Under the pieces are notes generated by a model. The model worked only from the letters and a program-made list of their open reading frames with translations. It was not told the origin of the DNA and ran no database searches. 64,000 bases of DNA from Sacculina carcini. Lineage: Eukaryota > Arthropoda > Thecostraca > Sacculinidae. This document shows, piece after piece, positions 20,805 to 31,732 of this stretch; positions within the stretch are counted from its first letter, which is position 1, and every line of letters begins with the position of its first letter. Made by a program: the position numbers and the translations under genes. The stretch is from contig OU696571.1 of the NCBI GenBank assembly GCA_916048095.2, positions 10,643,449-10,707,448 on the forward strand, given 5' to 3'.

Positions 20805-23303
20805 ATGTTCTTCTTTGGTGTTCTCGCTTTTTCACAAGTGTCATTCTACTCTTTTCCTCCTACTATTTCTTATGATATTTTTGATAACGTTTTGTCTTCT
20901 ATGAATGATGCCTTGTTTTCTATTGTTTCATTTTATTATACTCGGTCATCTTCGCCTCCTTGGATGAACCAGGAATTGCTCAGATTGAGGAAGATTCAAC
21001 GTCGTCTCGAGCGCATATGGCGTCGCACTAGCTCCGGGGAAGACTGGTTGTCCTACTCTACGTCTCGCTCCCACTATGTATCCGTCCTTGCGTTAGCGAA
21101 GAGTTCCTATTACAAATAATGTCTTGCTTCACTTTCTCGTTCTCCTAAATTATTGTGGTCTACATTGAATTCTCTGTCTGGTCTTCGCTCTCCAGCCTTG
21201 TCTTCCGTTATTTCTGCCACTGAGTTTTCCGCTTTCTTCACTGAAAAAGTTCCACAGGCTGACTCATATATCCCCCCATCTCGTGCCTCACTGACTCAGA
21301 CATGTTCTTCGTCACGTCTGTCTTCGTTTAATCATATGGAGTTATCTGGTATTCTCCAACTTCTGCTTTCTACAAAAATAACTGTTTCTCCTGCTGATCC
21401 CATACATTTTTAGGCTATTTCTAACTATTTTTCTTTTGGCTCCTTATTTCTTGCTCCTTATTTCTTGCATATCATTAATTCCTCCATACTACATGGTGTT
21501 TTCATGCCTGATAAACATGCTGTTATATATCCTATGCTTGAAAATCCATCTCTTAATCCTTCTGTTTGTAAGAACTATCGTCGTCTTTTTATTATTGGGT
21601 TTATCTCGAAATTGTTGAATCTGTTATTTTCTCTCAATTGTCTCCTTACATAAGTCGTTATCTTGATCCTTTTTAGTCTGGTTTTTAGAACTTCACATTC
21701 CACAGGTGTTTTAATATCTTGTTAATAATGTAATTTCCCATTTTTCTGATCGTAGTTCTGTTCTTGTTTTGTTGGATATGTCTTCGGCCTTTGACCTAGT
21801 TTCTCATTCTGTACTTCTCGATGATCTATATCATATAGGTGTATGCTCTTCTGCCCCCTCTCTTATGAAATTTTATCTCACTGATCGATCGTACTCTGTC
21901 AAATTCAATGCTTCTGTTTCCGATTATTTACCTTTAATATCCGGTGTTCCTCAGGGCTCTAATATTGGTCCTTACTTTTTAACCTCTACATGTCGTCCTT
22001 ATGGACCAATATTAGACCTCACTCCATTTCTTTTCATATTTATGCTGATGATATACAACTTTACTCTCCATTTCCACTTTCGCATGAATCTTTCTTAGCT
22101 GACATTCTCTCGGCCATTCCTGACTGGGCTTCTTCTCGTTTCCTTTTGATTAACAAATCTAAATCTGAATTCATTGCTCCACATCCTCCTCGTTTGTCTC
22201 CTCCACCTCTACCGTATCCTCTTTCTTCCTCAGTTCGTGTTCTTGGTGTGGCTCTTGATACTTCTCTCACTTTCTCTACCAATATTGAAAATGTAGTTCG
22301 TGTGTGTCCCCTTATTGTACGTTATTTGTATCCTATCAGACCTTTTCTCGACCGACCATCCTCCATTAAACCGGCTCAAGCTCTGATTTTCTCTCGTATT
22401 GATTATTTTTCTTAACACTCCTCGCTATCATCTTCGTGGTCTTCAACGCATAATCAACCAATCATGTCGCTTTTTTATCTCGCCTACTCCATGTCTCCAC
22501 ACTTCGTCTTTCCTTTTTCAATTTCGTTGGCTGCCTATTATCCCTAGAATTCACTATCGCCTCTTGTTTAATATATATACTTCTTCATGATCCTATGCAA
22601 CCGTGTTATCTGTCTGAATTACTGTCACCTTCTGGTACTTCTTCTCGTGTCCCTCGTTCTTTGATTTGTCCGAGGGCAATCAATAAATCAGCTTGGTCGG
22701 CCAAGTCATTTGATTTATGTGGCCCTCTGTGCCTCTACAACTTTCTTCCACCTCGTATTACATTACTGTCTCCATACTCTAGATTTGATTTTTCTCTTCG
22801 TGAGTACTTTTTATCCTTGTCTTTTAAGCCTGAATCTCATTCTCTTCCTGAATATGCGTCTCTGAATGTTTTTTAGATATTTTTGTGCTTCTCTATTCAT
22901 TGTATGTTGTATGTGGGTTGTGCTGAATGTCCATATTATGTATTTAATTAAAACAATTTCCCGTTACCGGCATAATGCTGATTTGTGAGGTTTTCCCAGT
23001 TACACTATATGTATGTATATACGATCTGATGTAGTTCTGGTATTGATGTTGTTGTGGGGTGTATACTATTTATTATATTGTACATTTGTTGTTGTTGTTG
23101 ATAACTTTGTTGGTGTTGAAACTCTAACTTTGTTGTTGTTGAAACTTGTATTTTTCTGATTGTTTGTGTCCCTGCCTTTCGTCTCACTAGCATCGTAGCA
23201 TCGTCTCGTATATGGTGTATTTCCGCATTGTTTATTGTGTGACTTTTTCGCGCTTATGTTTATGAGCGCTATATCAAGAAATACACGAATGAATGAATGA
23301 ACA
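20805..23303 (+). pseudogene. L2-type LINE, longer copy (broken)
   Basis: In order: the segment between endonuclease and RT (WMNQELLRLRKIQRRLERIW, a usual L2/CR1 landmark), RT text with DMSSAFDLVSHSVLLDDL and ISGVPQGS, then in another frame the catalytic FHIYADDIQLY, then thumb and C-terminal text (INKSAWSAKSF) to about 22876. Several stops and frame changes (for example near 21117, 21410, 21650, 22000 and 22415) show it is long dead. The 3' end is GAGCGCTATATCAAG followed by (GAAT)n at 23280-23303, the classic L2 type of tail. It is in the same clade as the copy at 18311-19815. Confidence 0.75.
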
Positions 23304-23307
23304 AATA

Positions 23308-23377
<70 letters not shown>
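23304..23377. repeat. AT microsatellite
   Basis: An almost pure (AT)n run between the LINE tail and the inverted repeat that follows. Confidence 0.9.
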
Positions 23378-23381
<4 letters not shown>

Positions 23382-23499
23382 GGGTTGACTTGTCTTTTAG
23401 GGTGTTGGTAGTCTTTTAGTGACATCTGTTGTCAACAATTGAACTACAAGCTTGCACCTTTTTCCGCCTATAATTTGGCGCATTTTGTCGTTTTTCATC

Positions 23500-24650
23500 A
23501 TCGTGTATTTGCCAAACCCAACATAACACACAAAATACCAGATAATTTGCAATGTTAGGATGGCTGGCATGAGAAGCCTGGAGGCTTGTACTGCCCTTTT
23601 CTAACATACAATATACATCAACATATATAACATATACAACTAAATATAAAGAAAGAAGGCTTTTTCATCATGCCACACTGTTAAGATGTTCCCATACGCA
23701 TAAGCTAGATGTGTGTCAATCATAAGTTTGAATATATTGTGTTCTTACTATTTTCTTGAAAGCTAACATCGATTGGGACATTTTGATTGGACTTGCTAAT
23801 TGGTTCCATAGTCGGATTCCTTGATGAAAAAGTGTCAGATCTCTTGTTTCTGTGCGTGCAAAAGGAACCGCAAATTTTTCCACGTGCCTGGGATTTACTT
23901 CGAAGTTATTTTGTATATTCTTCGGAAGACGAGTTTTGAATGCATTGACCATTTTCATTAAAGTATTGTATTTGATTAGGTCGTCAAGTTTCATAATGTT
24001 CAGTTGTTTGAACAATGGAGTAGAACGCTCTTGTAAGGGTTTATTCATTATTATTCTTAATGCTCTTCTTTGGGCGATTCGTATTGGTTCCAAGTTTGTT
24101 TTGAACGTATTTCCCGATGTTTCGCAACAGTATTGCATATGTGGTTTAAACAGTGTGTTGTATAACTGTATATTTATTTTTTTATTGAATATATTCCTAG
24201 TTTTACTCAAGATAAAATTAATTTTGCTCATATGGGAAAACACTTTATGTATTTGTTCTTTGTAGTTCAGACAGCTGTCAAGGATGACTCCTAGAAATTT
24301 TGTTTTTTCACTCTTCTCGATAACTGAGCTCCCTAATTTTACGGTACCGACTTGACAGCGTCCCTTCTTTTAATTAATACATGACAGGATTTTGCAATGT
24401 TCACTGTGAGTTTGTTGGAGATGAACCAATTGTGTATGATTGCTATTTCTGAATTGATTTTTCCGTACAATTTATTGGCACATTTGTCCTTGAAAAACAA
24501 ATTAGCATCGTCAGCGAATATTATCATCATGGAATTTTTTTCCACACTGTAGATAACATTTATATATATCGAGAAGAGAGTAGGACCTAATACAGAACCC
24601 TTTCGATCCGTTTGATCCGTTTGCCCGTTTTTTCCTAATACTTGCAATAT
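23500..24650 (-). pseudogene. Jockey/CR1-like LINE reverse transcriptase, C-terminal half (broken)
   Basis: The minus strand reads SVLGPTLFSIYINVIYSV, the catalytic IIFADDANLFF and the following thumb region (24339-24610). A frame change follows, then the C-terminal part (LYNTLFKPHMQYCCETSGNT..., RLWNQLASPIKMSQS) to a stop at 23716. It resembles the larger LINE at 51440-62200 (ET.G.TFK.NLE in both). The 5' portion is missing. Confidence 0.75.
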
Positions 24651-24655
24651 CCGCC

Positions 24656-25230
24656 AGTTTGTGTGCACGCGTATTTGTTTTTCGCTTGTTGGGAATTATT
24701 TGGTTGGTTATTTGCACGTTTTTCTGTTTTTATATTTATCTGTGCCTTTCCCTCTGCATGGTTTTACTCTAATAATTTCTAAGCATGCGTATTGGTTTAC
24801 CGCTTGTTGGGAGTTATTTGACCTTTTTATATTTTTCAAGTTTGTTTCGTATTTCTGTGTGCCCTTCCTTCAGTTGTTTATACTTTCCATTTTGTATTTT
24901 CGTGTACATGGTGTTTGTTGCCTGTGTTTCTGGTGATGGACATTTTCTGTGTTGTCGGGTCACGTGGTGGTGGTATCATGCAGTTATTGTGAAATATCAC
25001 CTAGTGGACGTCCATCAGCTTCCAGATTTATTTTACCTACCACAGAAATTATGAGCCATACACAAATTGGAGAAGAAGCTTTCAATATAATTGGTCTTGC
25101 CATTGCAATGCCAACCGAAAAAATATATACAATCAAACCGAAAAAACAGAAAAAAACGTGCCCAACCAACTAAAATAACCAACTAAATAACTCCCAACAA
25201 GCAAAAAAAAACAAACACGTGCACAGAAAC
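24656..25230. repeat. Fold-back unit, about 575 bp
   Basis: The left arm (24656-24735: GTGTGCACGCGTATTTG, GCTTGTTGGGAATTATTTGG...) is inverted at about 25135-25230. A third, direct copy of the inner part lies at about 24780-24840. The centre (24930-25130) has one open frame of no recognised family. Confidence 0.65.
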
Positions 25231-25326
25231 GGAGTTTTAGCTTGCAACCTGCCAGCAGCTTGTAGTTCAATTTTTTGCCACCAGATGTCACTAGTAAACA
25301 CTTAAAAGACAAGTCAACCTATATAT

Positions 25327-26969
25327 GTAATGGGATATTTCATTCTATCTTATGACGCAACTTTGATTTATATATTGATTTGATTTTGTTATATCGTAGT
25401 TTTTTAATGTGGAGGCTTACTTTCTCTCTGCAAACGAAAAGCAGGCAGATGATTCTGATTCTGTCACGAACTATTTCCTTTTTATGCAGTTTTCACGTTG
25501 ATATTCTGCTATTTCTATGCCCTCTACATAGACACTATTTCTAATTACAAATGTATTTATATGCATATGGCCAGTGCCATTTTAAATGAACTATTGAAAA
25601 TGTGCATATTCAATACAGGAAGTTTTCAAATAAATAAAATTGTTTAGTAAACTTCAAAAACAAAAAGAACTTAACATTGCTGCGAAGAATCTCCGAGAAG
25701 TATGAAATGTGGCAACAAGTCTTGATGAAATTAGATCCGAAATATGCTAAGTAATGCGAACCCGGAGGAAGATGGGATAGGATTATACAGAGTCCCACTG
25801 TTTGATACCCTCAATTGAGGAAATTGAATATGTTGGAGGTAAAATGGAGGTGTTGTTAAAAGACAACGCACAACTCATTCAACACACATCATTATAGCGT
25901 GAAGTGCAGCTCTGAAGTTTGAAGATGAGTAGCTAGGCTGGGTGCCAGACTGCGATTAGAGTGGGTCGTCTACACAGTGCTGGTCCGATCCTATACACTG
26001 GCGTCCGTGGTTGGGATGTTGAAACTAATTTCAGCACATTTAATTTGAATTTGGGCATTAACAGACGAACAATTAGCATTTCGGACACTTAACTCCACAC
26101 AAACTAATCTGCCTAATAACAACTGATTTAGTGTTTATGATGTACGATGACAAATGTGACTTGAATCGTGTCGTGGTTTTCCTGGCATTTGGCACAATCG
26201 ATCTTCAATTACTTTAGGGTATTGTTTCAACGTTGGAAAACAGAAAAACCGTTGGAGTCTTATTTATGAACAAAGAGATATCGTGTGCTAATCGGAAATA
26301 GTATTTCAGTCAACCATTTTCTTCAATGATGTTTCTCATGGGAATCTCCTTCGATCATTTCGAATTCAGCAATAGTATACGCATAAGCCCATTGAAAGCG
26401 AATTGTTATACGTCCAATTCTCTGTCGTGACTTGATTGATAGTTTTCGATTTAGCAGAAACAACTTTAAACTAAGTGTTTGAGTGCAACCAAACATAAAG
26501 CCACCCAGACTTACACCTGATAAACGTTTCGGTGATAAATGTCAATTGCAGAATATATATGAGCCAATATATGTCGTATGCAGCTTTGTATCATTCAAAT
26601 GAACTCGAAATTAAGCCTAGCGATATCACCTCCAGTCATATTTTGCCTGCATGCTTATTTGTTCCAAGTACTACGATATTGTTTCATGTTATGAACTCTC
26701 TTGGAATAAAGAGGCAATGATTTAGCGAATGAACAAAGTAAGCATTTATCTGGAAATACCCTGAAAATAGGAAAATATAGGCATTTATAGTATAGGTTTA
26801 GGTATTTATAATATAGGCATTTGTGGCGTTTTGCCTGAACATCCGCTCCTTAATTATCATATTTTATGCCGAAGGAGTGGATCTAAACCACCATAAGAAA
26901 TAGTATATCAACTCAATCCATAGCATGGGAGTTTATGACACCTTTTATATCCCGTGCTTTTAATAGACC
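25327..26969. other. Intergenic stretch upstream of BMS1
   Basis: No coding signal beyond very short frames and no repeat edge recognised. The final few hundred bases should include the BMS1 promoter, but no confident TATA box or initiator could be chosen. Confidence 0.4.
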
Positions 26970-26992
26970 TTTGTTTTTGGACTTTATTCTAG
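26970..26992 (+). promoter_or_regulatory. Possible splice acceptor upstream of BMS1
   Basis: A pyrimidine-leaning run (TTTGTTTTTGG, then TTTATTCTAG) ends in AG at 26991-26992, 27 nt before the BMS1 start codon. It could accept a 5' untranslated exon or a spliced leader. This is an inference from composition only. Confidence 0.3.
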
Positions 26993-27019
26993 CAAGCAGG
27001 TGTTGATGAGTCTGCAAAG

Positions 27020-30000
27020 ATGGCTGACGACCTCGACGACAAAAAGAAGCGTCACAACAAGCGCGCATCGGGACGCAAGGCCGACAAAAAGACTGTTAAG
27101 GACCCTCATGTTCAGGAGCTGACTGCCAAACAGCGCAACCCGAAGGCATTCACCGTTCGTTCAGCCGTCAGTGCTTCTAAGGCGTTACGACGCAGTCAAG
27201 ACTTGAAGGAGAAGCGCACTCACATTCCAGTGATCGATCGGACGACTCTTGAGCCACCTCCAATCGTCATTTCTATTGTCGGTCCACCCAAGGTCGGTAA
27301 GACGACCCTACTGCGCTCTCTGATAAAAAACTTTACGCGCAAGAACTTGACTGATATTCAGGGCCCTGTGACTGTGGTGTCGGGCAAGAAACGACGGTTG
27401 ACGTTCATGGAGTGCAACAACGACATCAACAGCATGATTGATATTGCTAAAGTGACCGACTTGGTGCTGTTGTTGGTCGACGCTTCGTTTGGTTTCGAGA
27501 TGGAGACGTTTGAATTTCTCAACATCTGTCAAGTGCACGGGTTTCCGCGCGTTATGGGCGTGCTCACGCACCTCGATATGTTTCGCGACAACAAAAAATT
27601 GCGCAAAATCAAGAAGACGTTGAAGCATCGCTTCTGGACCGACGTGTATCCGGGCGCCAAGCTGTTCTATCTCTCGTCACTGGTGCACGGTGTCTACCAG
27701 CGTATGGAGGTGCACAACCTCGGCCGCTTCATTGCCGTCATGAAGTTCCGGCCGCTTGACTGGCGTCAAAACCATCCGTATTTGCTGGTTGATCGTCTCG
27801 AGGACTTGACTCCGGCCGACCGTGTGCGACGCGACGCCAAATGCGACCGGCGCGTCTGTGTGTACGGCTACGTGCGCGGTGTACCTTTGCGCGCCGACAC
27901 GCCCGTTCATCTGGCCGGCGTGGGCGATTTTCGGCTGGCGTCCGTCGATTTTCTGCCGGATCCGTGTCCACTGCCTGAGCGCAGCACCAAGTCGCGCCGG
28001 TCGCTGAACGAACGCGAGCGGTCGCTGTATGCGCCAATGTCAGGCGTGGGCGGCATTGTCTACGATAAAGATGCCGTCTACATCGAGTTGGGCGGCTCGC
28101 ATTCACACACTGTTGCCGGCAACACCGACGAAAAGGAGTCGCTGGTCGATGGGCAAGCTGACGCGGACGCCACCAGTGATGACCGGTTGATGATGAAGCG
28201 ACTGAAGGATCCAAACTTTTTGCTGGACGAACGCCTGGCCAATGCCGAACTTAAAGTGTTCTCAGATTTGAAAGCGTTAACATCACAGGAAGCCCATAAT
28301 CAGTTGGAGTGTGAGGCGGTGACCGATGACAATGGTCGTGCCCGTCGCAGGGTCGTCTTCGATGACCTCAACAATAATGACGCTGATGATGATGAAGAAA
28401 ATGACTCACATGAGACAGATGACAGTGATGTTGCTGAGGATACGGATGAGGAAGCTCAGTCGTCTGATGGCGGTCACAGCGATGCCGAAGATGACACGGT
28501 GAAATCGACTGATATCGAGACTGCCGGCTCCAGGGCTACTGGAGACCAGACGGCTGCCATGGGATGTGCCAGGATTACCGTGGACAAATTCAGTCGTCTC
28601 TGCCTCTCGGATCTGAGCTTGTCGCAAAACGCCAAGCAGCTACGACGTCTAATCTATGACGACACTGCCGCCTCAAGTGCCTCGTCATCACAGGCGGTGA
28701 CGGATGTTGACAGCGATGGAGAGGTCGGCGGGCTGTTTCGCGTGCGCCGTCATCAACGAAACGATGGCGTCGATTGTGACCGTCGAGACACCTGCAGGCC
28801 GTCGTGGTTGAATGTGCGTGTTGCCGCGTGGACGGACGCGACGGAGGCGGCCGGCAAATGCCGCCGATTGCTGGCGGCCTGCTTCACCAGCGACGTTTGG
28901 AAGCAGCCGGAGAATGCCGCTGCCTTGCTCAACATGGCCGTGGACGATCTGCTCTTACACTCGTCCGATGACGACGGTAATGAGGGTGCCGATTTTGAGG
29001 ACCTGGAGACTGGCGAGTGCCACACGTCAGCACGCAAGTCGGCCGCTGTTGCCGGTCAGTCAACTCGCGAAGAGCAGCGACAGGAGGAGGAGACGCGCCG
29101 GCAGCTGGTTGACAATAAGCGGCGACTGAAGGCGGAGTTCGACCGCGACTACGACAGTCGCGAGTCGTCTGGCTTCTACGACGACCTGAAGCGTGATCTG
29201 GAGCAGCAGGCGCAGCTCAACCGCAGCGAGTTTGCCGCTCTACCCGACTGCGAGCGCGTGCGCTACGAGGGTTATCGGGCCGGCATGTACGTGCGACTGG
29301 AGGTTGACGCCGCCCCGGCCGAATTGATCCGGAATTTTGACGCGACGTATCCGCTAGTGATGGGTGGATTGGCGGCCGGCGAGCAGAACATTGGCTACGT
29401 TCAGGCGCGCGTTAAGCGGCATCGCTGGTACGGCAGCGGTGGAGTCGGCGGCAGACAGCGCACGCTCAAGTCGCGTGATCCGCTGATCGTGTCTCTTGGC
29501 TGGCGTCGCTTCCAGACGGCGCCGCTGTACTCGGCATGCGACCACAACGGCCGACATCGGCTGCTCAAGTACACTCCCGATCATATCCACTGCATGGCGC
29601 ACTTTTTCGGTCCGGCCACGCCGCAGGGCAGCGGAATGCTGGCTCTGCAGCAGGGTGCCGGTGGTTCCGCGGCCGGCTTCCGCGTGGCCGTCACCGGTGT
29701 AGTGCTCGATCTGGACCGGTCGGTGAGAGTTGTTAAAAAGCTCAAGCTGGTAGGCGAGCCGCTGCGTGTGCTCAAACGCACTGCCTTTGTCGGCGGCATG
29801 TTCGGCTCGGCGGTGGAGGCGGCGCGTTTCGAGGGCGCGCTGTGTCGCACGGTGGCCGGTGTACGCGGTCACGTGAAGCGAGCGCTGGTGGCCCGGCCAG
29901 GTGTCGTGCGCTGCACGTTCGAGGACGCCGTACGTCTCAGCGACCTGGTATTTGTGCGCACGTGGTGTGCCGTCCAAGTTCCGCGCCTGTACGCACCGGT

Positions 30001-30550
30001 CAGCTCGCTGCTGCTGCCGTCGCATGACAGAGGCCAGTGGCGCGGCATGCGCACCGTGGGCCAGTTGAAGCGTGAGCGTGGTGTGCAAGTGCCGGCAGCC
30101 GCCGACAGTTTGTACACGCCGGTGGTGCGTCGAGAGCGGCGGCCGGCGCGACCGCTGCACGTGCCCGCCCAGCTGCTCAAGCAACTGCCGTACGGCGTGC
30201 GCATACGGCTGAATCGTGCCGGTGACGGCAGCCGCTATGCCGGCGTGACTGGCGCCCAGCTGACGGCCGACGGACAGCCAGCTCAGGCGGCCGAGCGGAG
30301 GCAGCCTCTGGCCGTCGTGTTGCAGCCGCGCGATCAGCGAGTGCAGCGCGTGTTGGGCACGGTGCGGGCGCTGCACGGTCTGCAGGAGGAGCGGCGGCAG
30401 GTGGTGGCCGCCCGGCGCGCGGCGCTCATGACGGCCAAGCACCGGCAGCAGCTGGACAAGTTCGAGCGGCGACAGAAGCGCGTGCGCCAGCATCTCTACC
30501 GGGTGCTGGCCAAACAACAGCAAACCGCCAGCAAGACGGTGCACTCTTGA
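27020..30550 (+). CDS. BMS1: BMS1 ribosome biogenesis GTPase, single exon
   Basis: 1176 residues without an intron; the human protein is about 1280. BMS1 is the nucleolar GTPase that works with RCL1 in the small-subunit processome on the way to 40S ribosomes. Seen here: a basic N terminus (KKKRHNKRASGRK), a P-loop GPPKVGKT at residues 88-95, a G4-like THLD at 183-186, and a long acidic middle (about 450-500, DDDEEND, DEEAQSSD). The conserved C-terminal AARP2/BMS1 domain follows, with GEPLRVLKRTAFVGGMF, CTFEDAVRLSDLVFVRTW and the GMRTVGQLKRERG block near the end. The start codon is the first ATG of the open frame. The coding region is GC-rich between AT-rich flanks. A long antisense frame over its 3' part (29354-30688) is a shadow. 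Identity is secure; whether this is the ancestral locus or a retrocopy is open. Confidence 0.96.
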   Translation: MADDLDDKKKRHNKRASGRKADKKTVKDPHVQELTAKQRNPKAFTVRSAVSASKALRRSQDLKEKRTHIPVIDRTTLEPPPIVISIVGPPKVGKTTLLRSLIKNFTRKNLTDIQGPVTVVSGKKRRLTFMECNNDINSMIDIAKVTDLVLLLVDASFGFEMETFEFLNICQVHGFPRVMGVLTHLDMFRDNKKLRKIKKTLKHRFWTDVYPGAKLFYLSSLVHGVYQRMEVHNLGRFIAVMKFRPLDWRQNHPYLLVDRLEDLTPADRVRRDAKCDRRVCVYGYVRGVPLRADTPVHLAGVGDFRLASVDFLPDPCPLPERSTKSRRSLNERERSLYAPMSGVGGIVYDKDAVYIELGGSHSHTVAGNTDEKESLVDGQADADATSDDRLMMKRLKDPNFLLDERLANAELKVFSDLKALTSQEAHNQLECEAVTDDNGRARRRVVFDDLNNNDADDDEENDSHETDDSDVAEDTDEEAQSSDGGHSDAEDDTVKSTDIETAGSRATGDQTAAMGCARITVDKFSRLCLSDLSLSQNAKQLRRLIYDDTAASSASSSQAVTDVDSDGEVGGLFRVRRHQRNDGVDCDRRDTCRPSWLNVRVAAWTDATEAAGKCRRLLAACFTSDVWKQPENAAALLNMAVDDLLLHSSDDDGNEGADFEDLETGECHTSARKSAAVAGQSTREEQRQEEETRRQLVDNKRRLKAEFDRDYDSRESSGFYDDLKRDLEQQAQLNRSEFAALPDCERVRYEGYRAGMYVRLEVDAAPAELIRNFDATYPLVMGGLAAGEQNIGYVQARVKRHRWYGSGGVGGRQRTLKSRDPLIVSLGWRRFQTAPLYSACDHNGRHRLLKYTPDHIHCMAHFFGPATPQGSGMLALQQGAGGSAAGFRVAVTGVVLDLDRSVRVVKKLKLVGEPLRVLKRTAFVGGMFGSAVEAARFEGALCRTVAGVRGHVKRALVARPGVVRCTFEDAVRLSDLVFVRTWCAVQVPRLYAPVSSLLLPSHDRGQWRGMRTVGQLKRERGVQVPAAADSLYTPVVRRERRPARPLHVPAQLLKQLPYGVRIRLNRAGDGSRYAGVTGAQLTADGQPAQAAERRQPLAVVLQPRDQRVQRVLGTVRALHGLQEERRQVVAARRAALMTAKHRQQLDKFERRQKRVRQHLYRVLAKQQQTASKTVHS

Positions 30551-31333
30551 CGGATGCCGGCATGTGTTTGCGAGTGTATTTGTGTGTGTGTCTGTATGTT
30601 TGTGTGTGTGCGTGCGTGCGTTTTGCGCCGATGTTATTAATGTGTGCGTTTTGGTTTTCGTGGAATTTTTACAACTTTCCATTTGCACTTGATATTGTAT
30701 GTCGAATATAGCTGAATAATATTTTTATTGTTGTCTACGATTTCATGTGTCCTTTTTATTATGCTAATTTTGAATGTCCTTGGGATGACCATATCTAATT
30801 ATATAATTTGTCAACCACTGAATTTGTAAATAACTTGGGTTTAAACCCGTCCGTCGTACAGAACTATTAATATACTATAAACTATTAAATGCAACATTAT
30901 TACATCAATAAATAATACATTATTGACACAAACAGAAGTGTTTCTGTTTTAATATTATATGACATTACAGACACATTTTTAGCAAGAAGTTTGTAGCTAG
31001 TAGTTCTTTCATGTGAATATTTGGAATGCACAGATAAATCCAAATATCGAAATGTGATTTACTCAAACACCAATCATTATCTTACTTCTGAAACCTAAAT
31101 CACTAGAATAAAAAGTTAATTATAGTTATAATAGCCTTGGTGGGCCTTTTTCACCCAAAACCCAAAAAATTGTGATTTTTATAGCTATTTATTACAAACT
31201 CTTTTCATGGCATAGCAGAAATGTTAAATTTCCATTTTTTTGTCATAACACTAATGCACATACACACGCACATACATACACACAGCCGATGAGACTGAGC
31301 CAAAAATCAGAAGCGACGCTGCCACATGTGTCC
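30551..31333. other. Downstream flank of BMS1
   Basis: After a TG-rich 3' untranslated stretch, an AATAAA lies at 30907-30912 (about 360 nt past the stop). A Helitron-like 3' end in minus orientation (TTTAAACCCGTCCGTCGTAC) lies near 30840. No gene is recognised. Confidence 0.5.
30907..30912 (+). terminator. Candidate polyadenylation signal for BMS1
   Basis: Canonical AATAAA in AT-rich DNA downstream of the BMS1 stop. Earlier variants such as AATAAT (about 30714) could serve instead. Confidence 0.35.
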
Positions 31334-31441
31334 TCTACCGTGAACATCGTATGTGTGTACTCTACCGTGAACATCGTATGTGTGTACTCTACCGTGAACA
31401 TCGTATGTGTGTACTCTACCGTGAACATCGTATGTGTGTAC
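31334..31441. repeat. 27-bp minisatellite, four perfect units
   Basis: Four identical 27-bp units, each containing TCTACCGTGAACATCG and TATGTGTGTAC, lie end to end. The period is nine codons, so frames stay open on both strands (VNIVCVYST on plus), which explains short open frames here without a gene. Perfect identity suggests recent expansion. Confidence 0.92.
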
Positions 31442-31643
31442 GTGTCTGTTAGGATTGCTGATGCCGCCAAGGAATGCATTTTGGCCGATGACCAACACGT
31501 CAATTGATACCCAAGGCTATATTTAAAACGAACAATACATGTGCATACATGTGTGGTTTAGCTCTTAGTATACTAAGGCAAATTGAACAATACCGTTTAC
31601 TAATTCGGATGCTGCAGCAACTCCAAGCTGCTTCTTTCTAAAC

Positions 31644-31649
31644 TTTATT
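31644..31649 (-). terminator. Candidate polyadenylation signal for the SIX gene
   Basis: AATAAA on the minus strand, about 85 nt past the SIX stop codon. Confidence 0.5.
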
Positions 31650-31732
31650 TTATCATTTTTTTCTTCCAATAGCTGAGAAGTACCTTAGTTTTTTTGCTTA
31701 GTTATCTTAGTTTTTCTGACTCGCGGTTGCTA

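Larger units (their letters stand above)
23378..25326. repeat. Inverted-repeat bounded block with a LINE inside
   Basis: The left edge (23378-23451: GGTTGACTTGTCTTTTAG..., then TTGAACTACAAGC) recurs inverted and diverged at 25250-25326. The arms are about 70 bp. Between them lie a minus-strand LINE remnant and a second inverted pair. It may be an old non-autonomous DNA transposon with later insertions, or two copies of one repeat in opposite orientation. Confidence 0.55.

Noticed and set aside
24661-25173. Frames in the inner fold-back unit as a small gene
   Set aside because: No family recognised; the ends are inverted repeat sequence and the frames overlap each other in different phases.
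29354-30688. A 444-residue minus-strand open frame over the end of BMS1
   Set aside because: It is an antisense shadow of GC-rich BMS1 coding sequence. The translation is Arg/His/Gln-rich without domains, while the plus frame is clearly conserved BMS1.
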